DNA of 64,000 bases from Shewanella sp. AS1 (GTDB lineage Bacteria; Pseudomonadota; Gammaproteobacteria; Enterobacterales; Shewanellaceae), in contig NZ_JAKCLJ010000002.1 in assembly GCF_021412565.1 (NCBI RefSeq), forward strand, positions 186,001 through 250,000. The letters are read 5' to 3'. The position numbers and the translations under genes are program-made. The notes beneath the pieces were generated by a model that did not search any database, was not told where the DNA came from, and saw only the letters and a list, made by a program, of their open reading frames with translations. Positions 44,964 through 54,096 of this stretch are shown here, piece by piece (position 1 is the stretch's first letter; every line of letters starts with the position of its first letter).

Positions 44964-45977
44964 TTACTGAATCTCCGGATATTTAATTCGCTCTGACAGA
45001 TAGGTCAGAGACAACACAAAATAAGCAGAGGCATACCTTTGGCTCAGGATACGGTAGTTATCATAAACCAGATATTTTCTGCCATTTACCCCATCGGGCA
45101 TGATTAAGGAGACCTGCATATCGCTGCGATTAGGCAGATCGGAACCATCGAATCGGCGCACGCCAATTGCCTGCCACTCATCGAAGGTTTTATGTATCTC
45201 AAGACCTGAGAGTTCGCTATCTATGTTAGCTGGCACCTGCACTTGCCTTCCCCAGGTACTCTTCTCATCCCACCCCTGCTGCGACAGATAATTTGCCGTC
45301 GATGCAAACGCATCATGGAGATCCTGCCAGATATCAATCTGTCCGTCCTGGTTGCCATCAACGCCGTAACGGGCAAACTCTTCAACAGAAAAATGGGGGT
45401 AACCTAACTCGCCCTTCCAATTACTTCTTAACTGGTTAAATTCAGCCTTAGATCTATCCAGCCATTTAAGTCCAGCAATGAAGTCGATTCGGTCTAATGC
45501 GTTTCGCTTAGCGCCATAGCCGTTGGATGCTATCACACTTAATGCTGGATAATCCCCGACATCCTCTCCTAGGTGTGATGTCAGTCCCCATAGCGCAAGC
45601 ACAAATCTGGGCTGAACCCCGTATTGCTTGCCTAAACGCTCAAACTCCTCCTTATGGGCTTTAAACAGGGCTCTGGACTGCTCGACCAAAGTTTCAGGCA
45701 CGCTCTCTGGGAGATACTCGGCAAACTTTTCGGGTAAGGCTTTGTTTTCATCATTGATCACTGCCTTCTTAAACAACTTCATTTGAGAAAAAGCGATATT
45801 AAGAGTTTTCTCACTCACCCCTGCTTCTCGGCCTTGCTGCTTTAATCCATCTAAGTATGTAGTAAAACTCAGCTCGCCTTGCTGATAACTCCCTTCACTT
45901 TGACTTGCAGGCGAAAACGTCACAAAAAATAACCCACTGAGCCCTAAGCTCACGAGCACTATTTTTTTTAGAAGCAT
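44964..45977 (-). CDS. MltB-like protein lacking the catalytic Glu (probable pseudoenzyme)
   Basis: A 337-residue exported protein with a signal peptide (about 1-25) and a full MltB-type domain. It aligns along its length with the active-looking homologue at 8810-9991: YGVQPRFVLALWGL, FARYGVDGNQDGQIDIW and LSQQGWDEKSTWGRQVQVP. At the catalytic position GLETNFG reads GLTSHLG, so Glu is replaced by Thr133. The GAMGHTQFMPS motif is GELGYPHFSVEE. The C-terminal PG-binding domain is absent. It sits between ycgL and ycgN in an apparent three-gene operon next to minCDE. It probably binds glycan or partners without cleaving. Confidence 0.85.
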   Translation of the reverse strand: MLLKKIVLVSLGLSGLFFVTFSPASQSEGSYQQGELSFTTYLDGLKQQGREAGVSEKTLNIAFSQMKLFKKAVINDENKALPEKFAEYLPESVPETLVEQSRALFKAHKEEFERLGKQYGVQPRFVLALWGLTSHLGEDVGDYPALSVIASNGYGAKRNALDRIDFIAGLKWLDRSKAEFNQLRSNWKGELGYPHFSVEEFARYGVDGNQDGQIDIWQDLHDAFASTANYLSQQGWDEKSTWGRQVQVPANIDSELSGLEIHKTFDEWQAIGVRRFDGSDLPNRSDMQVSLIMPDGVNGRKYLVYDNYRILSQRYASAYFVLSLTYLSERIKYPEIQ

Positions 45978-45994
45978 GCTCTTTCCCTTAATTA

Positions 45995-46276
45995 CTAATC
46001 CTGGCTATAACCAATCTCTTTCTTATAGGCTTCAAGCAAATTAACCGGAGGAGGAGGTAATTGCAGATAATATCCCTTATCAGCTAATTCACTTCGTACC
46101 TTATTAATATCCGCAATGCCCAACTGCTGACGCTTATCTAATGGCAGTAACATCACCAACTCAGGAGTACCAAACATCTTCATCAAGGCGTCAGGAACTC
46201 GTTCAAAATCATTACGTTTTTCAATAAACAGGTAACTGTCTGCTTTTAACCGACTCTTATATACAGCACAAATCAT
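45995..46276 (-). CDS. ycgL: YcgL-domain protein
   Basis: A 93-residue protein matching the YcgL family (MICAVYKSRLKADSYLFI, FERVPDALMKMFG, LADKGYYLQLPPPPVNLLE). Fold known, function unclear; it is conserved next to minC in gammaproteobacteria. It is first in the leftward ycgL-mltB-like-ycgN group, with 17 bp to the next gene, and divergent from minC. Confidence 0.93.
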   Translation of the reverse strand: MICAVYKSRLKADSYLFIEKRNDFERVPDALMKMFGTPELVMLLPLDKRQQLGIADINKVRSELADKGYYLQLPPPPVNLLEAYKKEIGYSQD

Positions 46277-46399
46277 ATTCTACAAAATTTCCAGTCTAAT
46301 CAACTTGCCAGCAAATACGGCACACTATACCATGAGGCAAGAGATTATTATAATGCCCAGCCAGCGTCAGCTGGTTATTTATAAAGAGCAAATTTAGGA

Positions 46400-47065
46400 A
46401 TGCAGAAACCTAGCCTCGAATTAAAAGGCTCCTCTTTTACGCTTTCAGTGCTGCATATCAACCATGTCAGTCTCGATCAGGTTGCCGCTGAACTCGACAG
46501 TAAATTGGCCATAGCCCCGCAGTTTTTCCTTGGCGCCCCACTGGTGGTTAATCTAAGTGCCATCACAGATCCTGACTATAACCTTGCCGGCCTTAAAGAT
46601 CTGCTTATCTCCCGCCAACTGGTGATCGTTGGGATCACAGGCGCCCCCTCAGCCATTGCCAACCAAGCTAAGGCGCTGGGACTCGCCTTAGTGAAATCGG
46701 GCAAACAGAGTGCTAGCCAAGTTGTGATGCCCAAAGCCACCAAAATAGTTAAACAGACTATCCGCTCGGGTCAGCAGGTTTATGCGAAAAATAGCGACTT
46801 GATTATTGTTGGCACGGTAGGAAATGGCGCGGAAGTGATTGCAGATGGCAGCATTCACATATACGGTAGTCTAAGAGGAAAAGCCATGGCGGGCGCCAGT
46901 GGTGACAAACATGCCGTCATTATCGCCCAGACATTGGATCCTGAGCTGGTTTCCATTGCCGGGCAGTATTGGCTAACAGAAAATCTTCAGGCACATGCCT
47001 CGAAAGCAAGCGGTTGTATCAAACTCGAAGGTGACAGCCTCACATTCGACGCCCTATCGCTATAG
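46400..47065 (+). CDS. minC: Septum-site inhibitor MinC
   Basis: A 221-residue protein. The N-terminal FtsZ-inhibiting domain is about residues 1-100. The C-terminal right-handed beta-helix (about 115-221), with the [25 protein letters not shown] motif, binds MinD. It blocks Z-ring assembly away from midcell. It is first gene of minCDE. TATAAT at 46349-46354 is a possible -10, but no good -35 accompanies it. Confidence 0.95.
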   Translation: MQKPSLELKGSSFTLSVLHINHVSLDQVAAELDSKLAIAPQFFLGAPLVVNLSAITDPDYNLAGLKDLLISRQLVIVGITGAPSAIANQAKALGLALVKSGKQSASQVVMPKATKIVKQTIRSGQQVYAKNSDLIIVGTVGNGAEVIADGSIHIYGSLRGKAMAGASGDKHAVIIAQTLDPELVSIAGQYWLTENLQAHASKASGCIKLEGDSLTFDALSL

Positions 47066-47089
47066 AAACAATAAAGGACAAAATAGAAC

Positions 47090-47899
47090 ATGGCACAAAT
47101 TATTGTTGTCACCTCAGGAAAAGGCGGAGTGGGTAAAACCACTTCAAGCGCAGCGATTGCAACTGGGCTGGCATTGAAAGGACACAAAACCGTAGTGATC
47201 GATTTCGATATCGGCCTGCGTAATCTGGATCTCATCATGGGCTGCGAGCGTCGCGTCGTCTATGATTTTGTCAATGTGATCAATGGCGAAGCCAATCTTA
47301 ATCAGGCTTTGATTAAAGACAAACGCACCCCTAACCTGTTTATCCTGCCCGCCTCACAGACAAGGGACAAAGACGCGCTCACCAAAGAGGGCGTGGGCCG
47401 AGTGCTTGAGGATTTACGCCAGGATTTTGAATATATTATCTGTGACTCACCCGCTGGCATTGAGACCGGCGCCATGATGGCACTCTACTTTGCCGATGTC
47501 GCTATCGTTACCACCAACCCAGAGGTGAGCTCGGTGCGCGATTCTGACCGTATACTCGGTATGCTGCAGAGCCGCTCGAAACGCGCCGAAGAGGGATTAG
47601 AGCCGGTTAAAGAGTATCTGCTGCTGACCCGTTACTCCCCTGCCCGCGTCGAAACCGGTGAGATGCTCAGCGTTGCCGATGTGGAGGAGATCTTGGCCAT
47701 TCCGCTCTTAGGTGTGATCCCCGAATCACAGGCCGTGCTTAAGGCGTCAAACTCAGGTATACCTGTGATCATCGATCAAGAAAGTGATGCCGGCAAAGCC
47801 TACAGCGACAGTGTCGCCCGCCTGACAGGGGAAGAGGTTGCGATGCGCTTTGTCACCGAAGAGAAAAAAGGATTCTTAAAAAGGATATTTGGTAGCTAA
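47090..47899 (+). CDS. minD: Septum-site ATPase MinD
   Basis: A 269-residue ParA/MinD ATPase. It has the deviant Walker A motif GKGGVGKTT (residues 10-18), the [22 protein letters not shown] region, Walker [12 protein letters not shown], and a C-terminal amphipathic membrane-targeting helix ([13 protein letters not shown]). It recruits MinC to the membrane and oscillates with MinE. It lies 24 bp after minC. Confidence 0.98.
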   Translation: MAQIIVVTSGKGGVGKTTSSAAIATGLALKGHKTVVIDFDIGLRNLDLIMGCERRVVYDFVNVINGEANLNQALIKDKRTPNLFILPASQTRDKDALTKEGVGRVLEDLRQDFEYIICDSPAGIETGAMMALYFADVAIVTTNPEVSSVRDSDRILGMLQSRSKRAEEGLEPVKEYLLLTRYSPARVETGEMLSVADVEEILAIPLLGVIPESQAVLKASNSGIPVIIDQESDAGKAYSDSVARLTGEEVAMRFVTEEKKGFLKRIFGS

Positions 47900-47901
47900 T
47901 T

Positions 47902-48159
47902 ATGTCTTTACTCGATTATTTTAAAACCAAGAAAACACCGAGCACTGCCGTTACTGCCAAAGAGCGACTGCAGATCATCGTTGCCCACCAGCGCAGTGAA
48001 CGGGATGCACCGGATTACTTTCCGGCCATGAAACAGGAGATCATCGATGTGATCCGTAAATATGTGCAGATAGACAGCGATCAGGTCACTGTGCAGTTAG
48101 ATCAGAATGATGACAATCTCTCAGTGCTGGAGCTCAATGTGACTTTGCCTGAAAAATAA
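47902..48159 (+). CDS. minE: Topological specificity factor MinE
   Basis: An 85-residue protein. The N-terminal membrane/anti-MinCD segment is [28 protein letters not shown]. The C-terminal dimerisation domain is [24 protein letters not shown]. It stimulates MinD ATPase and drives pole-to-pole oscillation. It starts 2 bp after minD. Confidence 0.97.
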   Translation: MSLLDYFKTKKTPSTAVTAKERLQIIVAHQRSERDAPDYFPAMKQEIIDVIRKYVQIDSDQVTVQLDQNDDNLSVLELNVTLPEK

Positions 48160-48184
48160 TCATTCAGGTAAACCACATCCTTAC

Positions 48185-48216
48185 CAAACAGCACTCTTGT
48201 CAAACAGCACTCTGGC
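48185..48216. repeat. 16-bp tandem repeat, two copies
   Basis: CAAACAGCACTCTTGT and CAAACAGCACTCTGGC, adjacent in the minE-rnd gap, 26 bp after the minE stop. Confidence 0.75.
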
Positions 48217-48240
48217 CAAGCTTTAAGAGACAAAATAACA

Positions 48241-48267
48241 AACGCCCTCACATGAGGGCGTTTTTAT
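48241..48267. terminator. Bidirectional terminator between minE and rnd
   Basis: Stem AACGCCCTC/GAGGGCGTT (48241-48249 with 48254-48262), loop ACAT, with a T tract; between convergent genes. Confidence 0.85.
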
Positions 48268-48273
48268 ATCGCT

Positions 48274-49383
48274 TTATAAGCTTAGCTGCTCCAGTTTGGA
48301 TGCCGTCAGCTCACCGCGCCAACCTGTCAGCACCAGCGGTGGCTCACTGGTTTTGCCCTCCCAGACCCATTGCAGATACTCATGGATATGACGTTTAGAG
48401 CCAATAAGCTCCATGGGCACATCGGCAGCCTCTGCTATACAGGTAAGGCAGTTTTTAATCGCCTTAAAAGCAGATTTATAGCCGGGTTTTAAGGCCAGCA
48501 CATCTATGGGCTGGGGCAAATTTTGCAGATCGGCGCTCTTTAACACGGCGACTAAGGTCTTGGCATGACGTCGCTTCTCCTGCTCGGTCAGCTCACTCAT
48601 CTTATATATATCAGACACGCTCTGCGGGCGTTTCTTCGCCAGTGCGATGAGGGCGTGATCTTTAACCACAAACCCCAGGGCAAGATCTTTTGCCAGCGCC
48701 TGCTCTAAACGCCATTTTGCCAGCACTTTCAGATAGGCTAGCTGCTGCGATGTCAGCTGAAAGCCGTTTTTCACTCTAAGGTAGGCAGTCTCACCATCCG
48801 GCGCATCGAGCCGCCCCTGGGTCATGCGCTCACCCTCTTCAAACACCCAAGCTAAACGCTCAGACTGCTTAAGCTTATCAAGTAGCTGAGGGTAGATTTG
48901 ATACAGGTACTCCACATCGTTGGCGGCGTAATGCAACTGGGCATCAGTTAAGGGACGTTTTATCCAGTCGGTGCGGGACTCCCCTTTGTCTAAGCTGATG
49001 TTCAAACATTGCTCTACCAACTTGGCATAGCCGATACCATGTCCAAAACCGCATAAGGCTGCGGCTATCTGACTGTCAAACAGCTGCTTGGGCTGACACT
49101 GGCCATAGTTTGCCAATACCTCAAGATCCTCACTACAGGAATGCAGCACAGTGATAAGATCGTCGCGCTGTAGCAGCGCCCAGAAGGGAGTGAGATCGCT
49201 CACTTCCAAGGGGTCAATCAAGGCTAAGGTTTTACCATCATAAACCTGGATCAAGCCTAAACGCGCATAGTAAGTTCGGGTACGTACAAACTCAGTATCC
49301 AATACCAGGACACTGGCCTGATGATACTGCTCGACCAACTCACTTAGGCTGGCATCATCCTCAATATAGGTAAAAGGTAACAC
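48274..49383 (-). CDS. rnd: Ribonuclease D
   Basis: A 369-residue DEDD-family 3'-5' exoribonuclease. The exo motifs are LDTEFVR (Asp, Glu), a middle ILHSCSEDLEVL region and YAANDVEYLYQIY. HRDC domains follow (about residues 208-290 and beyond). It trims tRNA and other small RNA precursors. GTG start with GGGGAGAG upstream. As in E. coli it follows fadD, but a hairpin separates them here. Confidence 0.94.
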   Translation of the reverse strand: MLPFTYIEDDASLSELVEQYHQASVLVLDTEFVRTRTYYARLGLIQVYDGKTLALIDPLEVSDLTPFWALLQRDDLITVLHSCSEDLEVLANYGQCQPKQLFDSQIAAALCGFGHGIGYAKLVEQCLNISLDKGESRTDWIKRPLTDAQLHYAANDVEYLYQIYPQLLDKLKQSERLAWVFEEGERMTQGRLDAPDGETAYLRVKNGFQLTSQQLAYLKVLAKWRLEQALAKDLALGFVVKDHALIALAKKRPQSVSDIYKMSELTEQEKRRHAKTLVAVLKSADLQNLPQPIDVLALKPGYKSAFKAIKNCLTCIAEAADVPMELIGSKRHIHEYLQWVWEGKTSEPPLVLTGWRGELTASKLEQLSL

Positions 49384-49451
49384 TCTTCTCTCCCCGTAGC
49401 GGCGACACGTCGGGCTACAACTGGTTTATCAAATAAACACTTTCAAATAAA

Positions 49452-49474
49452 AACCGGCGATAAACGCCGGCTTA
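49452..49474 (-). terminator. Hairpin between fadD and rnd
   Basis: Stem ACCGGCG/CGCCGGC-type (49453-49459 with 49465-49471), loop ATAAA. On the minus strand it is followed by TTTTTATTT, so it probably terminates fadD. Confidence 0.75.
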
Positions 49475-49506
49475 GATCACCTGCTATAAGCTAACCTTAT
49501 TGTCCC

Positions 49507-51180
49507 TTATGCGGATTTCGCCTCATCGCGCAGCTCGCGGCGCAAGATCTTACCCACATTGGTTTTAGGTAACTCGTCCCTGAATTCTACCAGCTTAGGC
49601 ACTTTATATCCTGTCAAATGTTGACGACAGTGATTGATCACCTGCTCTTCGGTTAAGGATTTATCTTTAGCCACGACAAACACCTTCACCAATTCGCCAC
49701 TGACATCGTGGGGAACCCCGACTGCCGCGACCTCTACCACCTTGGGATGCAGTGCAACTACCTCTTCAATCTCATTGGGGAAGACGTTAAAACCAGATAC
49801 TAAAATCATATCTTTCTTGCGATCCACTATATAAAAGAAGCCTTTATCATCCATATAGCCAATATCACCGGTCGCCAAATAACCCTGCTGGTCTATCACC
49901 TTGGCCGTCTCTTCCGGACGCTGCCAGTACCCCTTCATCACTTGTGGTCCCTTTGCAAACAGCTCCCCTGTCTCACCTTGCGCGAGGACATTGCCCTCAT
50001 CATCTCGTACCTGCATATCGGTATTGGCGACAGGAAAACCGATAGAACCGTTATAGCCATCAAGGTTATAAGGACAGCAAGTCACCAGCGGAGAAGCTTC
50101 GGTCAGACCGTAACCTTCAAGCAGGCGAGTTTGGGTGAGTCCCTGCCATTTATCGGCCACGGCGCGCTGCACCGCCATACCGCCGCCAATCGAGAGTTTA
50201 AGGTGAGAAAAATCCAGCTCCTTAAAATCTGGCGCACTCACTAAGGCATTAAACAAGGTGTTGACCCCGGTCAGCACAGTGAAAGGGTACTTTTTCAATT
50301 CAGACAAAAATGCCGGAATATCCCTAGGATTGGTGATCAACAGATTGTTAGCCCCTTTATGGATAAACAGCAGGCAGTTCACCGTTAAGGCAAAAATGTG
50401 ATAAAGAGGTAATGCCGTCACCACCAGCTCTTTGCCCTGGGTCAACAAGGGAGAATAAGCCGCATCGGCCTGCAGCAGATTACTGACGATATTATGGTGC
50501 GTCAGCATAGCCCCTTTCGATACCCCTGTGGTGCCGCCTGTGTATTGTAAGAAGGCGATATCATCTAGCTGAAGTTCGGGCTTCACATATTGCAGCCTGC
50601 GACCTAGGGAAAGCGACTGTCGCATAGAGCGCGCATGGGGCAGATGGTATTTAGGCACCATCTTCTTGATATATTTGACGACAAAATTGACTAGGGTTCG
50701 CTTAGGCGCACTTAGCAGATCCCCAAGCCCTGTGATGATCACACTCTCGACAGACGTTTGCTCGACCACCTGCTCCAAAGTATTGGCAAAATTTGACACC
50801 ACAACGATCGCCTTAGCACCTGAGTCGTTGAGCTGGTGTTTCAGTTCCCTCGGAGTATAGAGTGGATTGACGTTCACCACCACCATGCCGGCACGTAAGA
50901 CACCGAACAGTGCGATAGGATACTGCAGCAGGTTAGGCATCATGATCGCCACGCGATCGCCCTTTTGCAGCTTAAGTTCATTTTGCAGGTAGGCGGCAAA
51001 AGCGCGGCTACGCTCCTCCAACTTACGATAGGTCAGCGTCGCCCCCATGTTCATAAAGGCAGGCTGATCGGCATACTTAGCCACTGAGCTTTCAAATAGA
51101 TCTATGATTGAGCTGTACTGCTTATCATCTATGATTGCCGGTACATCATCGGGTAAGTTTTTTGTCCATAGCTGTTCCAC
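49507..51180 (-). CDS. fadD: Long-chain-fatty-acid-CoA ligase
   Basis: A 557-residue adenylate-forming enzyme. It has the AMP-binding motif [16 protein letters not shown] (about residues 215-230), [32 protein letters not shown] (ATP/hinge region) and the catalytic Lys in [12 protein letters not shown]. It activates imported fatty acids to acyl-CoA, the ligand of FadR encoded nearby. GTG start with TAGGAGAG upstream. An 8-bp-arm palindrome lies 35-54 bp before the start. Confidence 0.95.
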   Translation of the reverse strand: MEQLWTKNLPDDVPAIIDDKQYSSIIDLFESSVAKYADQPAFMNMGATLTYRKLEERSRAFAAYLQNELKLQKGDRVAIMMPNLLQYPIALFGVLRAGMVVVNVNPLYTPRELKHQLNDSGAKAIVVVSNFANTLEQVVEQTSVESVIITGLGDLLSAPKRTLVNFVVKYIKKMVPKYHLPHARSMRQSLSLGRRLQYVKPELQLDDIAFLQYTGGTTGVSKGAMLTHHNIVSNLLQADAAYSPLLTQGKELVVTALPLYHIFALTVNCLLFIHKGANNLLITNPRDIPAFLSELKKYPFTVLTGVNTLFNALVSAPDFKELDFSHLKLSIGGGMAVQRAVADKWQGLTQTRLLEGYGLTEASPLVTCCPYNLDGYNGSIGFPVANTDMQVRDDEGNVLAQGETGELFAKGPQVMKGYWQRPEETAKVIDQQGYLATGDIGYMDDKGFFYIVDRKKDMILVSGFNVFPNEIEEVVALHPKVVEVAAVGVPHDVSGELVKVFVVAKDKSLTEEQVINHCRQHLTGYKVPKLVEFRDELPKTNVGKILRRELRDEAKSA

Positions 51181-51214
51181 TTAATCTCTCCTAAATCCCC
51201 AAGGCAGAGTTAGT

Positions 51215-51234
51215 TGTGAATGACCCCATTCACA
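51215..51234. promoter_or_regulatory. Palindrome upstream of fadD
   Basis: TGTGAATG-ACCC-CATTCACA, perfect 8-bp arms 35-54 bp before the fadD start. It does not match the CRP spacing (TGTGA-N6-TCACA) or the FadR core. It is a candidate operator of unknown owner. Confidence 0.4.
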
Positions 51235-51369
51235 TCAGATTATAAAATTAACGACTAAAACTGACTTATTATTGTTATTTCAAGTGTTATTCTGACGACT
51301 TTAAAATCATACAGGCGTTTAAATTTTGATTATCATCACATAATTAGAGCAAAAAACCTAGCTCAATTT

Positions 51370-51414
51370 TGCGCTATCTGAAGCACTCAATTGTGCCCTA
51401 TCTAAAGCACTGAA
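51370..51414. repeat. Degenerate 22-23-bp tandem repeat
   Basis: The CTATCTGAAGCACTCAATT and CTATCTAAAGCACTGAAAT regions lie side by side, just downstream of the hydrolase stop codon at 51420. Confidence 0.65.
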
Positions 51415-51419
51415 ATGCG

Positions 51420-52310
51420 TTAGTCGCCGACGAGAAATTTCTTAATCTCTGCGGCAACCCCAGCAGCATTCCCCATGTGCAGATGATGATCCCCAGCCAA
51501 CTGAACTAAGGTCAAATTCCGATACCAAGCAGATATCTCATCCTGATGATGAGATAAAAGGCGATACCCTTTATCGGCCGATACAGCTAAGACTCTGGCG
51601 GGATGATCCTGCATTAAGGCCTTTATATGCTCGAAGTTGAGCCGCATCGGCGAGTCCAATTTAAGCCTGGGATCGCTGCGCCAACACAAGCCCACTTGTG
51701 TATGGGTGAGATTTCGCTCAATCAATAGCTCACACCAGTTTGACGCTAAGCCGGTCAACTTATGCCTTGCCTTCACCGCACTATCGAGCATCAGGATACG
51801 ATTTGCATCCGCAGGTTTTTGCCTGCTATGACTTTGAAAACTGCGCACTAATCGCTGCCTGCTGTTCTCTGATGATTCGAACAGGGGCGAGAGCGCCTCA
51901 ATTAAGATCCAATTAGGCACCTTCTGGGCAAAGGCGGCGCTGTAGGCCGAAGCCACAATACCGCCTAACGAGTGGCCTATCACCCCATAGAGGGTTCTTG
52001 AACGACTGATATGCTCAATCAAACACTCTAGATCATAGAGATAATCTATCCAGTGCAGCGGATAGGCCCCCGGCCTGTGCTGAGATGCACCATGGCCAGG
52101 CCAATCGATTGCAAGCAATTGATAATCTTTTAAATAGTTTGATAGTGGCTGAAAACTATTGGCGTTATCCAACCAGCCATGAAGCGCGAGTAATAAGGGC
52201 TTATCATCCTCCCCCCAAACCCGCCCGCCAAGACGGATATGAGGCAGCGAAATCGCTACCTCATTTTCGCGGCCGCAAGATTGCCATAAACCCTGGGTAT
52301 TGTCAGGCAT
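51420..52310 (-). CDS. Alpha/beta hydrolase
   Basis: A 296-residue alpha/beta hydrolase: oxyanion region LALHGWLDNANSF, nucleophile elbow GVIGHSLGGIVAS (Ser about residue 114), and catalytic His in GDHHLHMG near the end. No signal peptide. The substrate cannot be read from sequence. It starts 6 bp after the exported methyltransferase gene, so the two are probably one operon upstream of fadD. Confidence 0.85.
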   Translation of the reverse strand: MPDNTQGLWQSCGRENEVAISLPHIRLGGRVWGEDDKPLLLALHGWLDNANSFQPLSNYLKDYQLLAIDWPGHGASQHRPGAYPLHWIDYLYDLECLIEHISRSRTLYGVIGHSLGGIVASAYSAAFAQKVPNWILIEALSPLFESSENSRQRLVRSFQSHSRQKPADANRILMLDSAVKARHKLTGLASNWCELLIERNLTHTQVGLCWRSDPRLKLDSPMRLNFEHIKALMQDHPARVLAVSADKGYRLLSHHQDEISAWYRNLTLVQLAGDHHLHMGNAAGVAAEIKKFLVGD

Positions 52311-52316
52311 TGACGG

Positions 52317-53144
52317 TTATTTTTTTATAAATTTGAGAGTCATGCGATCACTTTCTCCGATCGCTAGGTATTTCTCCCTGTCCTGCTCCCCTAAACTTAG
52401 GCTAGGGGGCAATGTCCACACCCCTTTAGGGTGATCTTTGGTGTCCTTGGTATTAGCGTTAACCTCGCTGCTGGCCACTAGGGTGAAACCCGCCTCCTGC
52501 GCAAGGCTCACCATAGCCTCCTGCTCCATATAACCTGAAGACATACTCATGCCTGGTTTGGCTCTGTGCTCCACCACACCCAACACGCCACCGGGTTTAA
52601 GCACCTGGTATGCGGCATCAAATACGGTTTCTAATTGCTCGGCCATCGCCCAGTTATGCAGGTTTCTGAAGGTCAGTACAGCATCGGCGCTCTCATCTTC
52701 CCCAAGTGATGCCAAACGCGGTGGCTCAAAGGCAAAGGCAGAGGCTTTACCTAACTCCTGCTTATTGTCCACCAGCCACTGATCCAAGGCCTTGCCCAGA
52801 CGCACCCGATAAGCGGGCGTCTTCACATCCGCTGGCGGATTAGCATCGAAATTGGCTGCAATGTAATGTCCCTCATCCGCAAGATAGGGGCCTAAGATCT
52901 CGGCGTACCAACGCCCGCCCGGCCAGAGTTCAATCACAGTATCTGTCGGTTTAATGCCAAAAAAGGTCAGGGTTTCGGCGGGATGACGATAGATATCGCG
53001 GGCAATATTGGCTTCCTGTCTCAAACTGTTGCTTACAGCGGCTTGCATCTGGGGACTCACCTGAGGCTGAGGCGACTGCGCCCAAACCGACAGACTCAAC
53101 AAGGAAGGAGCAAGCATAGCTGTGACTAGGGTTAATTTTTTCAT
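52317..53144 (-). CDS. Exported SAM-methyltransferase-like protein
   Basis: A 275-residue protein with a clear signal peptide (MKKLTLVTAMLAPSLLSLSVWAQ) followed by a methyltransferase-like domain. The motif I region is TVIELWPGGRWYAEILGPYL (about residues 68-87), and there are DAVLTFRNLHNW and LKPGGVLGVVEHRAKPG. This matches the predicted exported methyltransferases (COG4798). Export would separate the protein from cytoplasmic SAM, so a true methyltransferase reaction is doubtful. AGGA lies nine bases upstream. It is cotranscribed with the following hydrolase. Confidence 0.83.
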   Translation of the reverse strand: MKKLTLVTAMLAPSLLSLSVWAQSPQPQVSPQMQAAVSNSLRQEANIARDIYRHPAETLTFFGIKPTDTVIELWPGGRWYAEILGPYLADEGHYIAANFDANPPADVKTPAYRVRLGKALDQWLVDNKQELGKASAFAFEPPRLASLGEDESADAVLTFRNLHNWAMAEQLETVFDAAYQVLKPGGVLGVVEHRAKPGMSMSSGYMEQEAMVSLAQEAGFTLVASSEVNANTKDTKDHPKGVWTLPPSLSLGEQDREKYLAIGESDRMTLKFIKK

Positions 53145-53266
53145 TAAATTTCATCCTGAAAGTAATAAAGACAAGGTAAAAGCTAACAGCCTAACAAAGG
53201 AAATAAAACAAAAATCCTCACTGCGTTTTGTTAAGTGACGGTCCCTACTTGTGGCTAATGGGCAGA

Positions 53267-54001
53267 CTAACGCCCTGGCGAGTGGCTATCGTCAATAGCG
53301 GAGCTTTTAGCTGCATGGCCGTCGACTCGCCGCCAGCAAAGCCACAGCATAGCGAAACAGGAGAGTAACCAGAGCAAGATCCAAAACCAGGTCGGCAACC
53401 AGGTCTGCTGCGCTAACATGATGGCATCGCCTCTGCCCGTCACGCCCCATAGCACAGCTGGACTTGCTAAGGCATTGAGCAGCACCAGCAAACCCGTCAA
53501 CCTTAATAGCAGAGTCAAAATGGGACTCTGGCTCAATTTAAGTGGCAACAGAAAGAGCAAGGCCAAGATGGCAAGGATGAGGATAGTAAGCAGATCCCGC
53601 CCCCAAAACAGCACTGAGAGGATCACCCCCAATCCGAGACAGGCAAAACTCAAGCGTATCCCCCGTTGCCAAGTCGCCAGATAAAATAGCAGCCCTCCCC
53701 AGAGCGCCGCGCCAAAATAGCCTGCAAATCCAATCATCACAGGCAAGCCACCTAGGCTAAAACAGAGTCCGGCGCCATTACTGTAAAGCTCAATATGACT
53801 CACGGCGCCGCCTGTCATCAGGGTCGCTAAGGCATGAGAAAGCTCATGAAAATAACTCTCTAACCAGTTAAAAGGCACATTGAGATAGGGAATACGGGTC
53901 AACACTAAGGCAAGAATGAGTTCAATTATAAACTGACCTCGGCTTGGTACAGCAGAACTCGGTTTACGCAAGGTATGCATACTGTCAGTCCGTGACATCA
54001 T
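53267..54001 (-). CDS. M50-like membrane metallopeptidase
   Basis: A 244-residue membrane protein with about six hydrophobic segments. The zinc motif HELSH lies in SYFHELSHALATLMTGG (about residues 47-63), typical of the M50B-like family of membrane proteins. Possible substrates (signal peptides or anti-sigma factors) are not encoded nearby, and no PDZ domain is present. It is a separate unit from the methyltransferase gene. Confidence 0.78.
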   Translation of the reverse strand: MMSRTDSMHTLRKPSSAVPSRGQFIIELILALVLTRIPYLNVPFNWLESYFHELSHALATLMTGGAVSHIELYSNGAGLCFSLGGLPVMIGFAGYFGAALWGGLLFYLATWQRGIRLSFACLGLGVILSVLFWGRDLLTILILAILALLFLLPLKLSQSPILTLLLRLTGLLVLLNALASPAVLWGVTGRGDAIMLAQQTWLPTWFWILLWLLSCFAMLWLCWRRVDGHAAKSSAIDDSHSPGR

Positions 54002-54036
54002 AGGGATTAATCAGCAGGAAAATAGGGATTAAACAT

Positions 54037-54096
54037 AGGCAGCTTAGACATAAGTCGCTTACACATAAACGGCTCACACATAAGTCGCTTACACAT
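54037..54096 (-). repeat. 15-bp tandem repeat that includes a stop codon, four copies
   Basis: On the minus strand ATGTGTAAGCGACTT (54096-54082, carrying the hypothetical gene's TAA), AAATGTG-type variant (54081-54067), the identical ATGTGTAAGCGACTT (54066-54052) and a degenerate copy (54051-54037). Confidence 0.85.
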
